Assembly: GCF_000337175.1 (NCBI RefSeq)
Contig: NZ_AOIJ01000051.1
Coordinates: forward strand, 86,777 to 150,776
Origin: Natrinema gari JCM 14663
Lineage (GTDB): Archaea; Halobacteriota; Halobacteria; Halobacteriales; Natrialbaceae
Length of the DNA stretch: 64,000 nt
Direction: 5' to 3'
Positions 9,388 to 17,273 of this stretch are shown piece by piece (the stretch's first letter is position 1; every line of letters starts with the position of its first letter). Below the pieces are notes generated by a model that did no database searches, was not told where the DNA came from, and worked only from the letters and a program-made list of their open reading frames with translations. A program made the position numbers and the translations under genes.

Positions 9388-9753
9388 ATGACGAGCTACG
9401 ACGTGACACTCGAGTGGACCGACGGCCGGACGCGGACGATCGACGTCGGCGAAAGCCAGACGGTACTCGAAGCGGCCCAGCGACTCGGCGTCCGGTTGCC
9501 GTACGACTGCCGAGCCGGGACGTGCATCACCTGCGTGGGCCGACTGCTCGCGCTCGAGGACGGCGACGACGGGACGGACCGGCCGCTCGACGTCGCAGAC
9601 GCGTTCGGCTATCAGCGACCGCCACAGGCGCTGACCGACGACGAACGGGACGACGGCTACGTCCTGCTGTGTATCGCCTCCCCACGAGCCGACTGCCGCA
9701 TCGAAGTCGGACCGCGGGTCCGTGCCGAAGTCGGTGACAGCCCCTGGGCATAG
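9388..9753 (+). CDS. Plant-type [2Fe-2S] ferredoxin (copy 1 of the pair)
   Basis: This 121-residue protein has the [2Fe-2S] ferredoxin pattern: YDCRAGTCITCVGRLL gives Cys-x4-Cys-x2-Cys and a fourth Cys lies in YVLLCIASPRADC. Upstream is the beta-grasp segment DVTLEWTDGRTRTIDV. It should carry electrons in the cytosol. The gene is followed 61 bp later by the SBP56 gene, which itself overlaps a second, related ferredoxin; both ferredoxins share the tail SPRADCRI-x-VG. The start ATG at 9388 puts the first strand at the expected distance. Confidence 0.9.
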   Translation: MTSYDVTLEWTDGRTRTIDVGESQTVLEAAQRLGVRLPYDCRAGTCITCVGRLLALEDGDDGTDRPLDVADAFGYQRPPQALTDDERDDGYVLLCIASPRADCRIEVGPRVRAEVGDSPWA

Positions 9754-9814
9754 GGTCCTCGCAGCCCGTCGGGGCCCGGCTAGACTTATTTCCATGCTCG
9801 TGGTGGGGCACCTT

Positions 9815-11227
9815 ATGAGTGATAGTCACGCTCAACGCGGCGCGGAGCCGGAGCACGACCACGAACAGCACCACGAGGGACCCGGCTACGCGACACCACA
9901 GGCCGCCATCGAGGAAGGCGAGCGAGAAAAACTGGCCTACGTGATGAGCCTCTACGTCGGCACGGACGTTGACGCGCCGGACTTCGTGGCGGTCGTCGAT
10001 CTCGATCCGGACTCGGACACTTACTGCGAGATCGTCGATCGGATCGAGATGCCCGAACGCGGCGACGAACTTCACCACTTCGGCTGGAACGCCTGCTCGT
10101 CGTCGTGTCACATGGAGGGGCTCAAGCGGCGACACCTGATCGTCCCCGGCCAGCGCTCCTCGCGGATCCACGTGATCGACGCCAAAGACCGGCGGAATCC
10201 CGAACTCGAGACAGTGATCGAACCCGAGGAGGTCTTCGAATACGACCTCTCGGCACCGCATACCGTCCACTGTATCCCCGACGGGGAGATCCTGATCAGC
10301 ATGCTCGGCGACGCCGACGGCGAGCTGCCGGGCGGCTTCCTCGAGTTGAACGAGGATTTCGAGATCGAAGGGCGGTGGGAGCCGCCGGGCGAGATCGAGA
10401 TGAACTACGACTACTGGTACCAGCCCCGCCAGAACGTGATGGTCTCCAGCGAGTGGGCCGCGCCGAAGACGTACTATCCGGGCTTCGATCTCGACGATGT
10501 CGAGGCGGGGAAGTACGGCCAGAAGCTCCACTTCTGGGACTGGGAGGACGGGACCGTCGAGCAGACGATCGACCTCGGCGAGGAGGGACTGATTCCGCTC
10601 GAAGTACGCTTTCTCCACACACCCGAATCGACTCACGGGTTCGTCGGGACCGCGCTCTCGTCGAATATGTTTCACTTCTGGTACGACGAGGGCACGAACG
10701 ATGGGGATGGAGCGTACCGCGCCGAGAAGGTGATCGACTTCGAGAGCCGGGAACACCCGGACTGGGAGATGCCCGTACCGGGCCTGACGACTGATATCCT
10801 GATTTCGATGGACGATCGGTACCTGTTCGGCTCGAACTGGCTCCACGGCGAGGTCTGGATGTACGACATCTCGGACCCGTCGAACCCGCGACGCGCCGAC
10901 TCGCTGTCGGTCGGCGGCACCTTTGGCGACGTACAGGAAGTACAGGGCCGCGAACTGAACGCCGGCCCACAGATGTTACAACTCTCGCTCGATGGCGAGC
11001 GCCTCTACTGGACCACGTCGCTGTTCTCGTCGTGGGACGACCAATTCTACCCCAAGGAGAGTGAGCAGGGATCGGTGATGCTGAAAGCCGACGTCGACCC
11101 CCGAAACGGACGGCTCGAGCTCGACGAGGACTTCCTCGTCGACTGGGGCGAGTGTCCCGACGGACCCGCTCGCGCCCACGAGATCCGGTGGCCCGACGGC
11201 GACTGTACGAGCGACGTCTGGCAGTGA
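9815..11227 (+). CDS. SBP56 / selenium-binding protein family (methanethiol oxidase-like)
   Basis: A 470-residue cytosolic beta-propeller of the SBP56 family. The hallmark FGWNACSSSCHMEGLKRR holds Cys94 and Cys98; other family segments are YDLSAPHTVHCIPDGEI, MVSSEWAAPKTY, LTDILISMDDRYLFGSNWLHGEV and ALSSNMFHFWY. Characterised members oxidise methanethiol to formaldehyde, H2S and H2O2; whether this one does is inferred. I chose ATG 9815 (MSDSHAQRGAEPEHDHEQ), which leaves a His-rich N-terminus. Its stop overlaps the next ferredoxin's GTG start (GTGA), evidence of translational coupling and a functional link with electron transfer. Confidence 0.92.
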   Translation: MSDSHAQRGAEPEHDHEQHHEGPGYATPQAAIEEGEREKLAYVMSLYVGTDVDAPDFVAVVDLDPDSDTYCEIVDRIEMPERGDELHHFGWNACSSSCHMEGLKRRHLIVPGQRSSRIHVIDAKDRRNPELETVIEPEEVFEYDLSAPHTVHCIPDGEILISMLGDADGELPGGFLELNEDFEIEGRWEPPGEIEMNYDYWYQPRQNVMVSSEWAAPKTYYPGFDLDDVEAGKYGQKLHFWDWEDGTVEQTIDLGEEGLIPLEVRFLHTPESTHGFVGTALSSNMFHFWYDEGTNDGDGAYRAEKVIDFESREHPDWEMPVPGLTTDILISMDDRYLFGSNWLHGEVWMYDISDPSNPRRADSLSVGGTFGDVQEVQGRELNAGPQMLQLSLDGERLYWTTSLFSSWDDQFYPKESEQGSVMLKADVDPRNGRLELDEDFLVDWGECPDGPARAHEIRWPDGDCTSDVWQ

Positions 11228-11625
11228 GCGGACACGCGAACGACCGGTCGCCGAGCCACACGGTCACCCTCGAATGGCCCGACGGTCGGACGCGGACGGT
11301 CGCGGTTCGCGAGGACGAGACGGTACTGGACGGGGCCGAACGGGCCGACATCGCACTCCCATTCGGCTGTCGGACCGGTGCCTGCGGGACCTGTACGGGA
11401 CGGCTGCTCGCGGTCGACGGAGTGGAGTCGGAGCCCGATAGCGGCGACGCCGAGGACCCCGACATTGGGGCAACCATCGCCTACACCCGCCCGCCTCGGG
11501 CCCTGAAAGATCGGCACCGCGCCGAGGGCTACGTCTTGCTGTGTCTCGCCTCCCCACGAGCCGACTGTCGGATCGCGGTCGGCTCGAGCGTACAGTCGGA
11601 ATTGGTCGAAAACCCTTGGAAGTGA
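11224..11625 (+). CDS. Plant-type [2Fe-2S] ferredoxin (copy 2 of the pair)
   Basis: The 133-residue product has the same layout as the ferredoxin upstream of the SBP56 gene: HTVTLEWPDGRTRTVAV, the cluster motif FGCRTGACGTCTGRLL (Cys-x4-Cys-x2-Cys), and YVLLCLASPRADC with the fourth Cys. The likely start is GTG 11224, overlapping the SBP56 stop by two bases; no ATG fits, and the longer frame lies inside the SBP56 gene. The two ferredoxins are clearly paralogues. This is the last GC-rich backbone gene before the low-GC island. Confidence 0.88.
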   Translation: MSGHANDRSPSHTVTLEWPDGRTRTVAVREDETVLDGAERADIALPFGCRTGACGTCTGRLLAVDGVESEPDSGDAEDPDIGATIAYTRPPRALKDRHRAEGYVLLCLASPRADCRIAVGSSVQSELVENPWK

Positions 11626-11931
11626 CCCAGGATTTGAAACAATACCAGAACAAGCAGGTTAAATAATAGGTTGAACAGAAAGTTCGAAGGTTCGATCAAT
11701 GATCAGATGACACTTGAGATATGAGTTCTATACTCTCGACAGTACATGTTATATTTTTCCACTCACTACCCAGTATAATATATTCATTAATATTCAATGG
11801 AGTAAAATATGACGAATGGTTCTGTAGACCAAATATATTATTTTAACACAGAAAATATTAATATCATGGCCCCCGTATTACTAATATGATAGGGTCGTTA
11901 CCGACTCAACGACGAGACACAGAAAACAGAC
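11626..11931. other. AT-rich left edge of the low-GC island
   Basis: GC content drops sharply after the ferredoxin stop. The 300 bases hold many TATA-like runs (11771-11785, 11831-11845, 11856-11866). One very short frame at 11809-11889 has a Shine-Dalgarno and is listed separately. I see no terminal inverted repeats, tRNA gene or attachment-site duplication that would explain how the island entered. Confidence 0.5.
11809..11889 (+). CDS. Candidate 26-residue peptide gene
   Basis: ATG to TGA encodes 26 residues, beginning MTNGSVDQIYYF and ending MAPVLLI. Seven bases upstream of the ATG is GGAG at 11799-11802, a good match to an archaeal Shine-Dalgarno. A TATA-like run at 11771-11785 is at the right distance to start a transcript near 11800. 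It is 42 nt ahead of the 120-residue gene on the same strand and stands at the edge of the synthetase/MccF cluster, so it could be a precursor peptide. In DNA this AT-rich short frames arise by chance, so the call is tentative. Confidence 0.25.
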   Translation: MTNGSVDQIYYFNTENINIMAPVLLI

Positions 11932-12294
11932 ATGAGTAAGGAAGAAGACAACGACACGCAAATCGTGCGGTACACCGAAGAATCGGAATATGACGAATCT
12001 TGGCTGGCCGCAGCCGACGCTGATCGGGCGTTTTTGGCTGTCGGAGATAATAATATCGTCGTGTACGACATGCTCACAACCGACCAGTCCCTCACCAAAG
12101 AGGGTGTCGAAAAGATCACTGCCGCAGTCGAATCAAGCGACGTACGCATCGTGTCGCTAACGCCGGTCGCAGGACGATTCAAGGTGGATGGTGAGACGGA
12201 CGCCGAGGCGTTCGTGGACCGAATCGCTAGCGTCGTCCGTGACTCGACCTACTGGAAACCAGGACAGACGTTCGAAGCGGCGGTCGCTGAGTGA
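11932..12294 (+). CDS. Hypothetical acidic protein, 120 residues
   Basis: The predicted product is a small acidic soluble protein with no membrane segment or signal: MSKEEDNDTQIVRYTEE at the start, two hydrophobic strand-like stretches (RAFLAVGDNNIVVYDML, VRIVSLTPVAGRFKV), and WKPGQTFEAAV at the end. I do not recognise a family. Codon use is intermediate, closer to the backbone than the DNA before it. It converges with the long caspase-like gene 48 bp away and is the only plus-strand gene at the left end of the island besides the possible peptide gene. It could be an accessory or regulatory protein of that cluster. Confidence 0.6.
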   Translation: MSKEEDNDTQIVRYTEESEYDESWLAAADADRAFLAVGDNNIVVYDMLTTDQSLTKEGVEKITAAVESSDVRIVSLTPVAGRFKVDGETDAEAFVDRIASVVRDSTYWKPGQTFEAAVAE

Positions 12295-12342
12295 TGGGAC
12301 CACCAATGCGATGACCGATACGAACAACCATCATCCGAATAC

Positions 12343-14322
12343 TCAGATGTGCCCAATAACCATTGTCTTCACACCGAGGTAGATGTCGAGGTTACCGACG
12401 ACGTAGGCGTACACCGGGTACTCGCCAGTAGGGAGGTCGGATGTATCGACGACGAATGAAGCGGTTCGCCTTTCGTTCGGGTCGAGTCGGAGATCGATGG
12501 ATTTCGGCTCGAACCAATCGGTGCCGCGGATCGCGTCATCATCCGAGTGGAGCCACGGAAAGTATGTCGCCCGTAGTGGCACGTCGTGGGGGTTCTCGAA
12601 GGTTACATCAAACTCCACCTCGCCGACCGATGAGTCGAACAACAACTCTCTGTCTACCGTCGGGTACGACGTGTCGGTCTCCTCAAAGCGAGGGATATCG
12701 AAGATGTTGAGACACCGGGGACACATCCCTCGATCTCTCGTGACACTTCCCCGAAGATTACGGAACCGTTTCACGAATACCGGCCGACCGCAGTACTCGC
12801 ACGGTTCCTCGGCCTCAAACACGTCGCTCGGGATGGTTCGATTCGTGTACTCTCCGGACAGGAAGCCTGGACCTCGTTCGGTCAGTTTCTCCCGGATACG
12901 TTGTTGGATTCGGTCGATACTGTCGAGTGCAGTCTCAACCCGACGACGAACATCCCGATAGGCGTTCATCCGGGAACGTTGCGCAGTGAGATCGTCGGTG
13001 AATCCGGCGATCTGATTTTCGAGATTTTCGAGTTGTCCCTTCGCCTTACGGTCGAGAAATCCGATCTCTCCCAAACCTCTACCGTTCTCCACTGCCTGAT
13101 AGATAGCTGTGAGGTCGTTGCCGCTATAGGGGACATCGTCGACGACGAACCGCAGGTGGTCTGTTTGAATCGTTCCCCACGAGTACAAAAGAATTCGAAC
13201 CATCTCGCCTTCTTCGAACGCCGTGAAGAATAGCGGTGCGTCGGCGTGTTCGTCAGTAAGGTTCCGTACGTAGTACTTCCCTTCTTCGGCATCAAATCGG
13301 TCTTGGTTGAGCGACACGTCGATGACGTTGCAGTCAATATCCGTTACACTGAGGATGCACCGACCGTCCTCGGTCGTGACCGTCGCCTCGTATTGTTGTT
13401 CGACCGGTCTGGCGGTCGTAATCTCCGGACGACCGAACACACAGAATGGATAGGATTTGACGCTTCCTGCATGTGCGTTTCGGTTCAGTACCTCACACCG
13501 TTCGGCCGCGGTGTATCCGGCCCGCAGTAGCGCGTAGTGAAGTGCCATCTCCTGATTCTTCCCGTCGTATGGCCGGTAGCCAGCGATCACCGCTCCCGAC
13601 CCTTGGAGCAGTGACAGGCCGACGTGAACAGGTAGACCTGTTCCCTCCATATTGTTGGCTGGGATCATCGGAGAACAGGAGTTGAGAAAGACGTTGTCGA
13701 ACGACCACTCATCGGCCATCACCAGCGTTCCGTCGAGCGGGCAGTCCTGTTCACCGTCAGTAACGCAGTGGGGTTGTGGTCCGTCAAACGACTCGATATC
13801 CACTGCCGTTGGGAATCCACAAAGGTAGCCGTCGGTAAGAAATGAGTGAATTGTCCGTCCGTTGGTCAGCATCGACAGCGACGAGTACTCCTCAAAACGG
13901 TCCTCGAGTCGGTCGGCAGTCGCGTCCTCTCGAACCAAGACCTCGCTGTCATCGTCGTACGTGTGGATCAACTGGTTTTCTATCCGCAAGACAATTCCGT
14001 GGTCGCCATCGCCTTCGACCTCATACTCGTACAATTCACGTGCTTCCTCAACGGTTCGCCCGGTGATGATTCCAACATCACCCTCGGTTTCGAGAGTATG
14101 TTGCTGAATATCTAGCAATTCTGATTCGTTCAGTTCCGCCACTGGACAAACGAAGAGATTGTCTGTTGTAGCTGACAGTTCATCGAGTGTCTCGACGAGT
14201 TTGTCATCACGGTCGTCAGCGATGTCCGCTGCGAGCGAACGGTATTCGGAACGTTCAGTGGAACAAATCACTGCCATAATAAAGCATAATACTATGATTG
14301 GTAAAAAGAACGTGGTTAGCAT
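12343..14322 (-). CDS. Membrane-anchored caspase/C25-like protein with zinc ribbon
   Basis: This protein of about 659 residues starts with one hydrophobic segment (MLTTFFLPIIVLCFIMAV). It then has a region like caspase-fold (CHAT/C25-type) peptidases, with RTIHSFLTDGYLCGFP giving a His (159) and DNVFLNSCSP giving a Cys (216), spaced as in a His/Cys dyad, followed by GSGAVIAGYRPYDG. A coiled-coil-like stretch (QLENLENQIAGF...) comes next, then a zinc ribbon (CEYCGRPVF ... CPRCLNIFDIP) and a C-terminal beta-sandwich-like domain. The frame is open to 14418, but that would overlap the S66 peptidase gene by 65 bp, so ATG 14322 is preferred. It is the last gene of the minus-strand operon. A precursor-processing or export-linked protease is an inference. 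Confidence 0.6.
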   Translation of the reverse strand: MLTTFFLPIIVLCFIMAVICSTERSEYRSLAADIADDRDDKLVETLDELSATTDNLFVCPVAELNESELLDIQQHTLETEGDVGIITGRTVEEARELYEYEVEGDGDHGIVLRIENQLIHTYDDDSEVLVREDATADRLEDRFEEYSSLSMLTNGRTIHSFLTDGYLCGFPTAVDIESFDGPQPHCVTDGEQDCPLDGTLVMADEWSFDNVFLNSCSPMIPANNMEGTGLPVHVGLSLLQGSGAVIAGYRPYDGKNQEMALHYALLRAGYTAAERCEVLNRNAHAGSVKSYPFCVFGRPEITTARPVEQQYEATVTTEDGRCILSVTDIDCNVIDVSLNQDRFDAEEGKYYVRNLTDEHADAPLFFTAFEEGEMVRILLYSWGTIQTDHLRFVVDDVPYSGNDLTAIYQAVENGRGLGEIGFLDRKAKGQLENLENQIAGFTDDLTAQRSRMNAYRDVRRRVETALDSIDRIQQRIREKLTERGPGFLSGEYTNRTIPSDVFEAEEPCEYCGRPVFVKRFRNLRGSVTRDRGMCPRCLNIFDIPRFEETDTSYPTVDRELLFDSSVGEVEFDVTFENPHDVPLRATYFPWLHSDDDAIRGTDWFEPKSIDLRLDPNERRTASFVVDTSDLPTGEYPVYAYVVGNLDIYLGVKTMVIGHI

Positions 14323-14353
14323 AAGATCTCGAGCCGGCACAAATAACTGCCCT

Positions 14354-15364
14354 TCAGACTGCAACACCCTCTTCGAGGAGTCGAAAATTCCCTTCCTCGG
14401 AGTCAAGTTCGGCCTCAACCCCGTATGGGAGGGTCAACTGCGGATCGGTGTGGCTGACATCGACACCATAGAGGATTGGAAAGTCATATCCTTCGGTGAC
14501 CAACTGGATTATTTTTCGGAACCGCTTAGACTCCTCGCTGTCGTACTGTTTAAACCGGCCAACGACCAGCCCTTCGATCTGTTCGAACAGTCCCGCGTTC
14601 CGTAGGTCGATAAAGTACGACTCTATCTCACGAAGCGACGACTCTTCCATCGTTTCCTCTAACACAAGGATACTCCCGTTGTGGTCCGGCCAGTAGTCTG
14701 TCCCGATAACGTGCAATAGGGAGTAAGCGTGGCCGCCCAACAGTCGCCCGCGTGCGCTCCCCTTACGAAGCCACTCATATCCATTATTGTCGTGTAGCTT
14801 GCGGCGTCGTTCCAAGTCACGACGCTCGAACCAATCGAGGAACTCGTCGGTCCAGAACTCGGACGGCTCGATCGTACCTGCCAACTGTCCGGAAATCGCG
14901 TCGAAGAAATGATCGATTGTGTACTCAAACGGTTTCGGATACTCGCCAAGTTGGGGCATCGCCGTCGGACCGTGGAACGTACAGAGTTCACTCTGGGACA
15001 GCAGCGCGTACTCCAATACGGTGAGATCAGAATAGCCGGTCAGTATCGTCGGGTTGGCTGCAATTTCGTCGTAATCAAGATGCGGCAAGAGTGCACTCGT
15101 CCGATAGCCCCCAATGGTCGGCACAATCACGTCCACATCTGGGTCACGGAACGCTGCCATCAGATCTTCGGCGCGCCGTTCGGCTCGGCGCTCACCCCAG
15201 GATCCTGACTCTCGTGTCGTCTCGTACTCTCGTACCTCGAGCCCGACCCGTTCAAGAAATGCCCGCGCCCGGTCAACCCGATGATTGGCGACAGACGCCA
15301 GCGATGAACTCGGCGACACCAGTGCGACCGTACTCCCTAACGTTGCTGGATTTGGCTTTTCCAT
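14354..15364 (-). CDS. S66-family peptidase, MccF-like (microcin C immunity type)
   Basis: The 336 residues carry the S66 serine-peptidase motifs: LTGYSDLT with nucleophile Ser112, LVLEETMEE with Glu236, and VSHTDPQLTLPYG with His305. From memory, the E. coli MccF triad is Ser118-Glu243-His311, spaced 125 and 68; here the spacing is 124 and 69, whereas LdcA has a Ser-Glu gap of about 100. EWLRKGSARGRLLGGH matches the MccF loop whose Trp stacks on the nucleobase. MccF cleaves the amide joining an aminoacyl group to the toxic nucleotide. Archaea here have no peptidoglycan, which argues against an LD-carboxypeptidase role. It is the fourth gene of the minus-strand operon, behind the ABC exporter. 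Confidence 0.85.
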   Translation of the reverse strand: MEKPNPATLGSTVALVSPSSSLASVANHRVDRARAFLERVGLEVREYETTRESGSWGERRAERRAEDLMAAFRDPDVDVIVPTIGGYRTSALLPHLDYDEIAANPTILTGYSDLTVLEYALLSQSELCTFHGPTAMPQLGEYPKPFEYTIDHFFDAISGQLAGTIEPSEFWTDEFLDWFERRDLERRRKLHDNNGYEWLRKGSARGRLLGGHAYSLLHVIGTDYWPDHNGSILVLEETMEESSLREIESYFIDLRNAGLFEQIEGLVVGRFKQYDSEESKRFRKIIQLVTEGYDFPILYGVDVSHTDPQLTLPYGVEAELDSEEGNFRLLEEGVAV

Positions 15365-15426
15365 ATGTATACTTTAGTATAATGTTTTAATTGTAAAAAG
15401 ATATTGGTTAGAAGAAGGGTGCACCA

Positions 15427-16254
15427 TCACTGAACATCCGAGCGGGTCCTAGTCAAGAGGAAAAAGATGCCAGCGACAGCGAACAAGAAGTCGAAGACGA
15501 AGAGAATCAAGAGGGCTTCGAGTGGACTGTTGGCGAGTGGGAGATCACTGACGACGTTCCTCCCAAGGATAATGGAACGGGCGACATCGACCCCGTACGT
15601 GACGGGGTTAACCAAGGCCACCGGCCGAATCCATTCGGGAAGCGCATTGACCGGGAGAAAACTACTAGAGAGAAACAACAGCGGCAACTGGAGGAGATTG
15701 GCGACGAGGGTGGTCGACTCTTGGTCCTCGGTGAGCACCGCCAGTGCGTTCGAGAAGGCTAGATACCAGCCAGAGAACACGACACCGACACCGACGACGC
15801 CGAGTATTCCGAGGGTCCCCGTTTTGATCTGTGTGCCGAGCAGGAGACCAATCACAACGACGATCGCTATTTGCACGACGATCCGGGCGAAGTCGGCGAT
15901 GATCTTCCCAAGTAACATCGCCGACGGCCGCATCGGCGACGCGAGAATCTTCTCGAACATGCCGGTCTCTATGTCGTTGACCAAGCCGACACCCGAAGAG
16001 ACAGCGGAGGCGAGCGCTACTTGCATGATGATGGCTGGCAAGAGGAACGACTCATAGCTGATGCCAGGGATAGTGTCGTTCACGGCTGTACCGGCCACGT
16101 TGCCAAAAACCGTCAGGAACAACACGAGGAATACCAGTGGCTGGATGAGCGACACGGCCAGCACGAATGGATTACGAATGGCCTTCAGTCCCCAGCGTTT
16201 CGTGTTGACTACCACGTCTCCGCCGAACGAGTTCCCAGATAGTTCGTCGGTCAC
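15427..16254 (-). CDS. ABC-2 type transporter permease (DrrB-like)
   Basis: The 275-residue protein has six predicted membrane segments and the ABC-2 permease layout: a cytosolic N-terminus, FVLAVSLIQPLVFLVLF as TM1, the conserved ETGMFEKILASPMRPSAMLLGKI loop, and FLSSSFLPVNALPEWIRPVALVNPVTYGVD before the last helix. That last motif is typical of the daunorubicin-resistance (DrrB) exporters. Its start overlaps the end of the ATPase gene by four bases (16251-16254), so the two are coupled and form one exporter. Within this cluster it most likely exports the cluster's product. Confidence 0.9.
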   Translation of the reverse strand: MTDELSGNSFGGDVVVNTKRWGLKAIRNPFVLAVSLIQPLVFLVLFLTVFGNVAGTAVNDTIPGISYESFLLPAIIMQVALASAVSSGVGLVNDIETGMFEKILASPMRPSAMLLGKIIADFARIVVQIAIVVVIGLLLGTQIKTGTLGILGVVGVGVVFSGWYLAFSNALAVLTEDQESTTLVANLLQLPLLFLSSSFLPVNALPEWIRPVALVNPVTYGVDVARSIILGRNVVSDLPLANSPLEALLILFVFDFLFAVAGIFFLLTRTRSDVQ

Positions 16255-17246
16255 GCCAACCCCTCCCCAGTGACAGCGAGGAACACGTCGTCCAATGTTG
16301 GTTTACGGATGTCAAATCCCACGACCGAAATACCAGCTTCGTCAAGTGTGACCAGCAGCATCGTCCCGTGTTCCCGAACACTGTTTCCTGTGACGCTGAT
16401 CCCGTTATCAGTCTCCTCAATTGCGTTACTGTTGAACGGACCGAGATCGCGAGCAATCTCCGCGGCCCGGCGTCTCGCGCTCTGATCTCCGGTGAGTTCC
16501 ACATCTAGAATCTCATCGCCGCCCCGCCCCTTCAAATCGTTCGGGCTACCCTTGACTATAACAGACCCGTCCTGTACGAGGACCAGTCGGTCACATAGCT
16601 TGTCGGCCTCTTCGAGGTATTGGGTCGTCAATACAATCGTCGTTCCTTGGTCATTGATTCGTTGAAAGTAGTCCCACAGTCGGTCACGCCCTTCTGGGTC
16701 AAGGCCGGTGGTCGGCTCGTCGAGAAACACCACTGGAGGTTCATGGACCAGCGCCGTTGCTGCGTCAAGACGCTTTTGCATTCCGCCGGACAGTTTATCG
16801 GCTGGCTTGTCGGCCACATCTGCGAGGTCAACCAGCGACAACAGAGTCGAAATCCGCCGGCCCCGCTCGTCGCGTGGGACACCGTACGTTTCGCAGGCGA
16901 ATCGCACGTTTTCCTCGACAGTAAGCTCCGGATCAACGACTGTTTCTTGTGCCATGTAGCCGATCGATTTGCGAACATTACGGCTATCGGTCCGTACGTT
17001 AAATCCGTTGACCCGCACCTCGCCGTCACTCGGAGTTAGTAGCGTTGCCAACACTTTGATCGTCGTTGTCTTGCCTGCGCCGTTCGGGCCGAGGTAGCCG
17101 AAAAACTCTCCCTTTCTGACAGTCATGTCGATACCGTCGACTGCTGTCGTCCCGTCGGCGTATGTCACACGAAGCCCCCTCACATCGATGGCCGAGTCCG
17201 TTGACTCTCCTTCAACCTGTTTTCGACGTTCTATATCACACATCAT
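16251..17246 (-). CDS. ABC transporter ATP-binding protein (DrrA-like)
   Basis: A 331-residue ATPase with Walker A GPNGAGKTTT, signature LSGGMQKR, Walker B PPVVFLDEPTTGLDPEG and an H-loop position replaced by Gln in VLTTQYLEEADKLCD, as is usual in the DrrA subfamily. The C-terminal ~90 residues form the extra domain seen in drug-export ATPases. Together with the overlapping permease gene it forms an efflux pump. It follows the class II synthetase gene by 27 bp on the same strand. Confidence 0.93.
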   Translation of the reverse strand: MMCDIERRKQVEGESTDSAIDVRGLRVTYADGTTAVDGIDMTVRKGEFFGYLGPNGAGKTTTIKVLATLLTPSDGEVRVNGFNVRTDSRNVRKSIGYMAQETVVDPELTVEENVRFACETYGVPRDERGRRISTLLSLVDLADVADKPADKLSGGMQKRLDAATALVHEPPVVFLDEPTTGLDPEGRDRLWDYFQRINDQGTTIVLTTQYLEEADKLCDRLVLVQDGSVIVKGSPNDLKGRGGDEILDVELTGDQSARRRAAEIARDLGPFNSNAIEETDNGISVTGNSVREHGTMLLVTLDEAGISVVGFDIRKPTLDDVFLAVTGEGLA

Positions 17247-17273
17247 TAATATAAAATAGATGATGAGGATATT

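Noticed and set aside
9527-10846. 439-codon frame antisense to the SBP56 gene
   Set aside because: Typical antisense shadow, and the sense gene is a clear family member.
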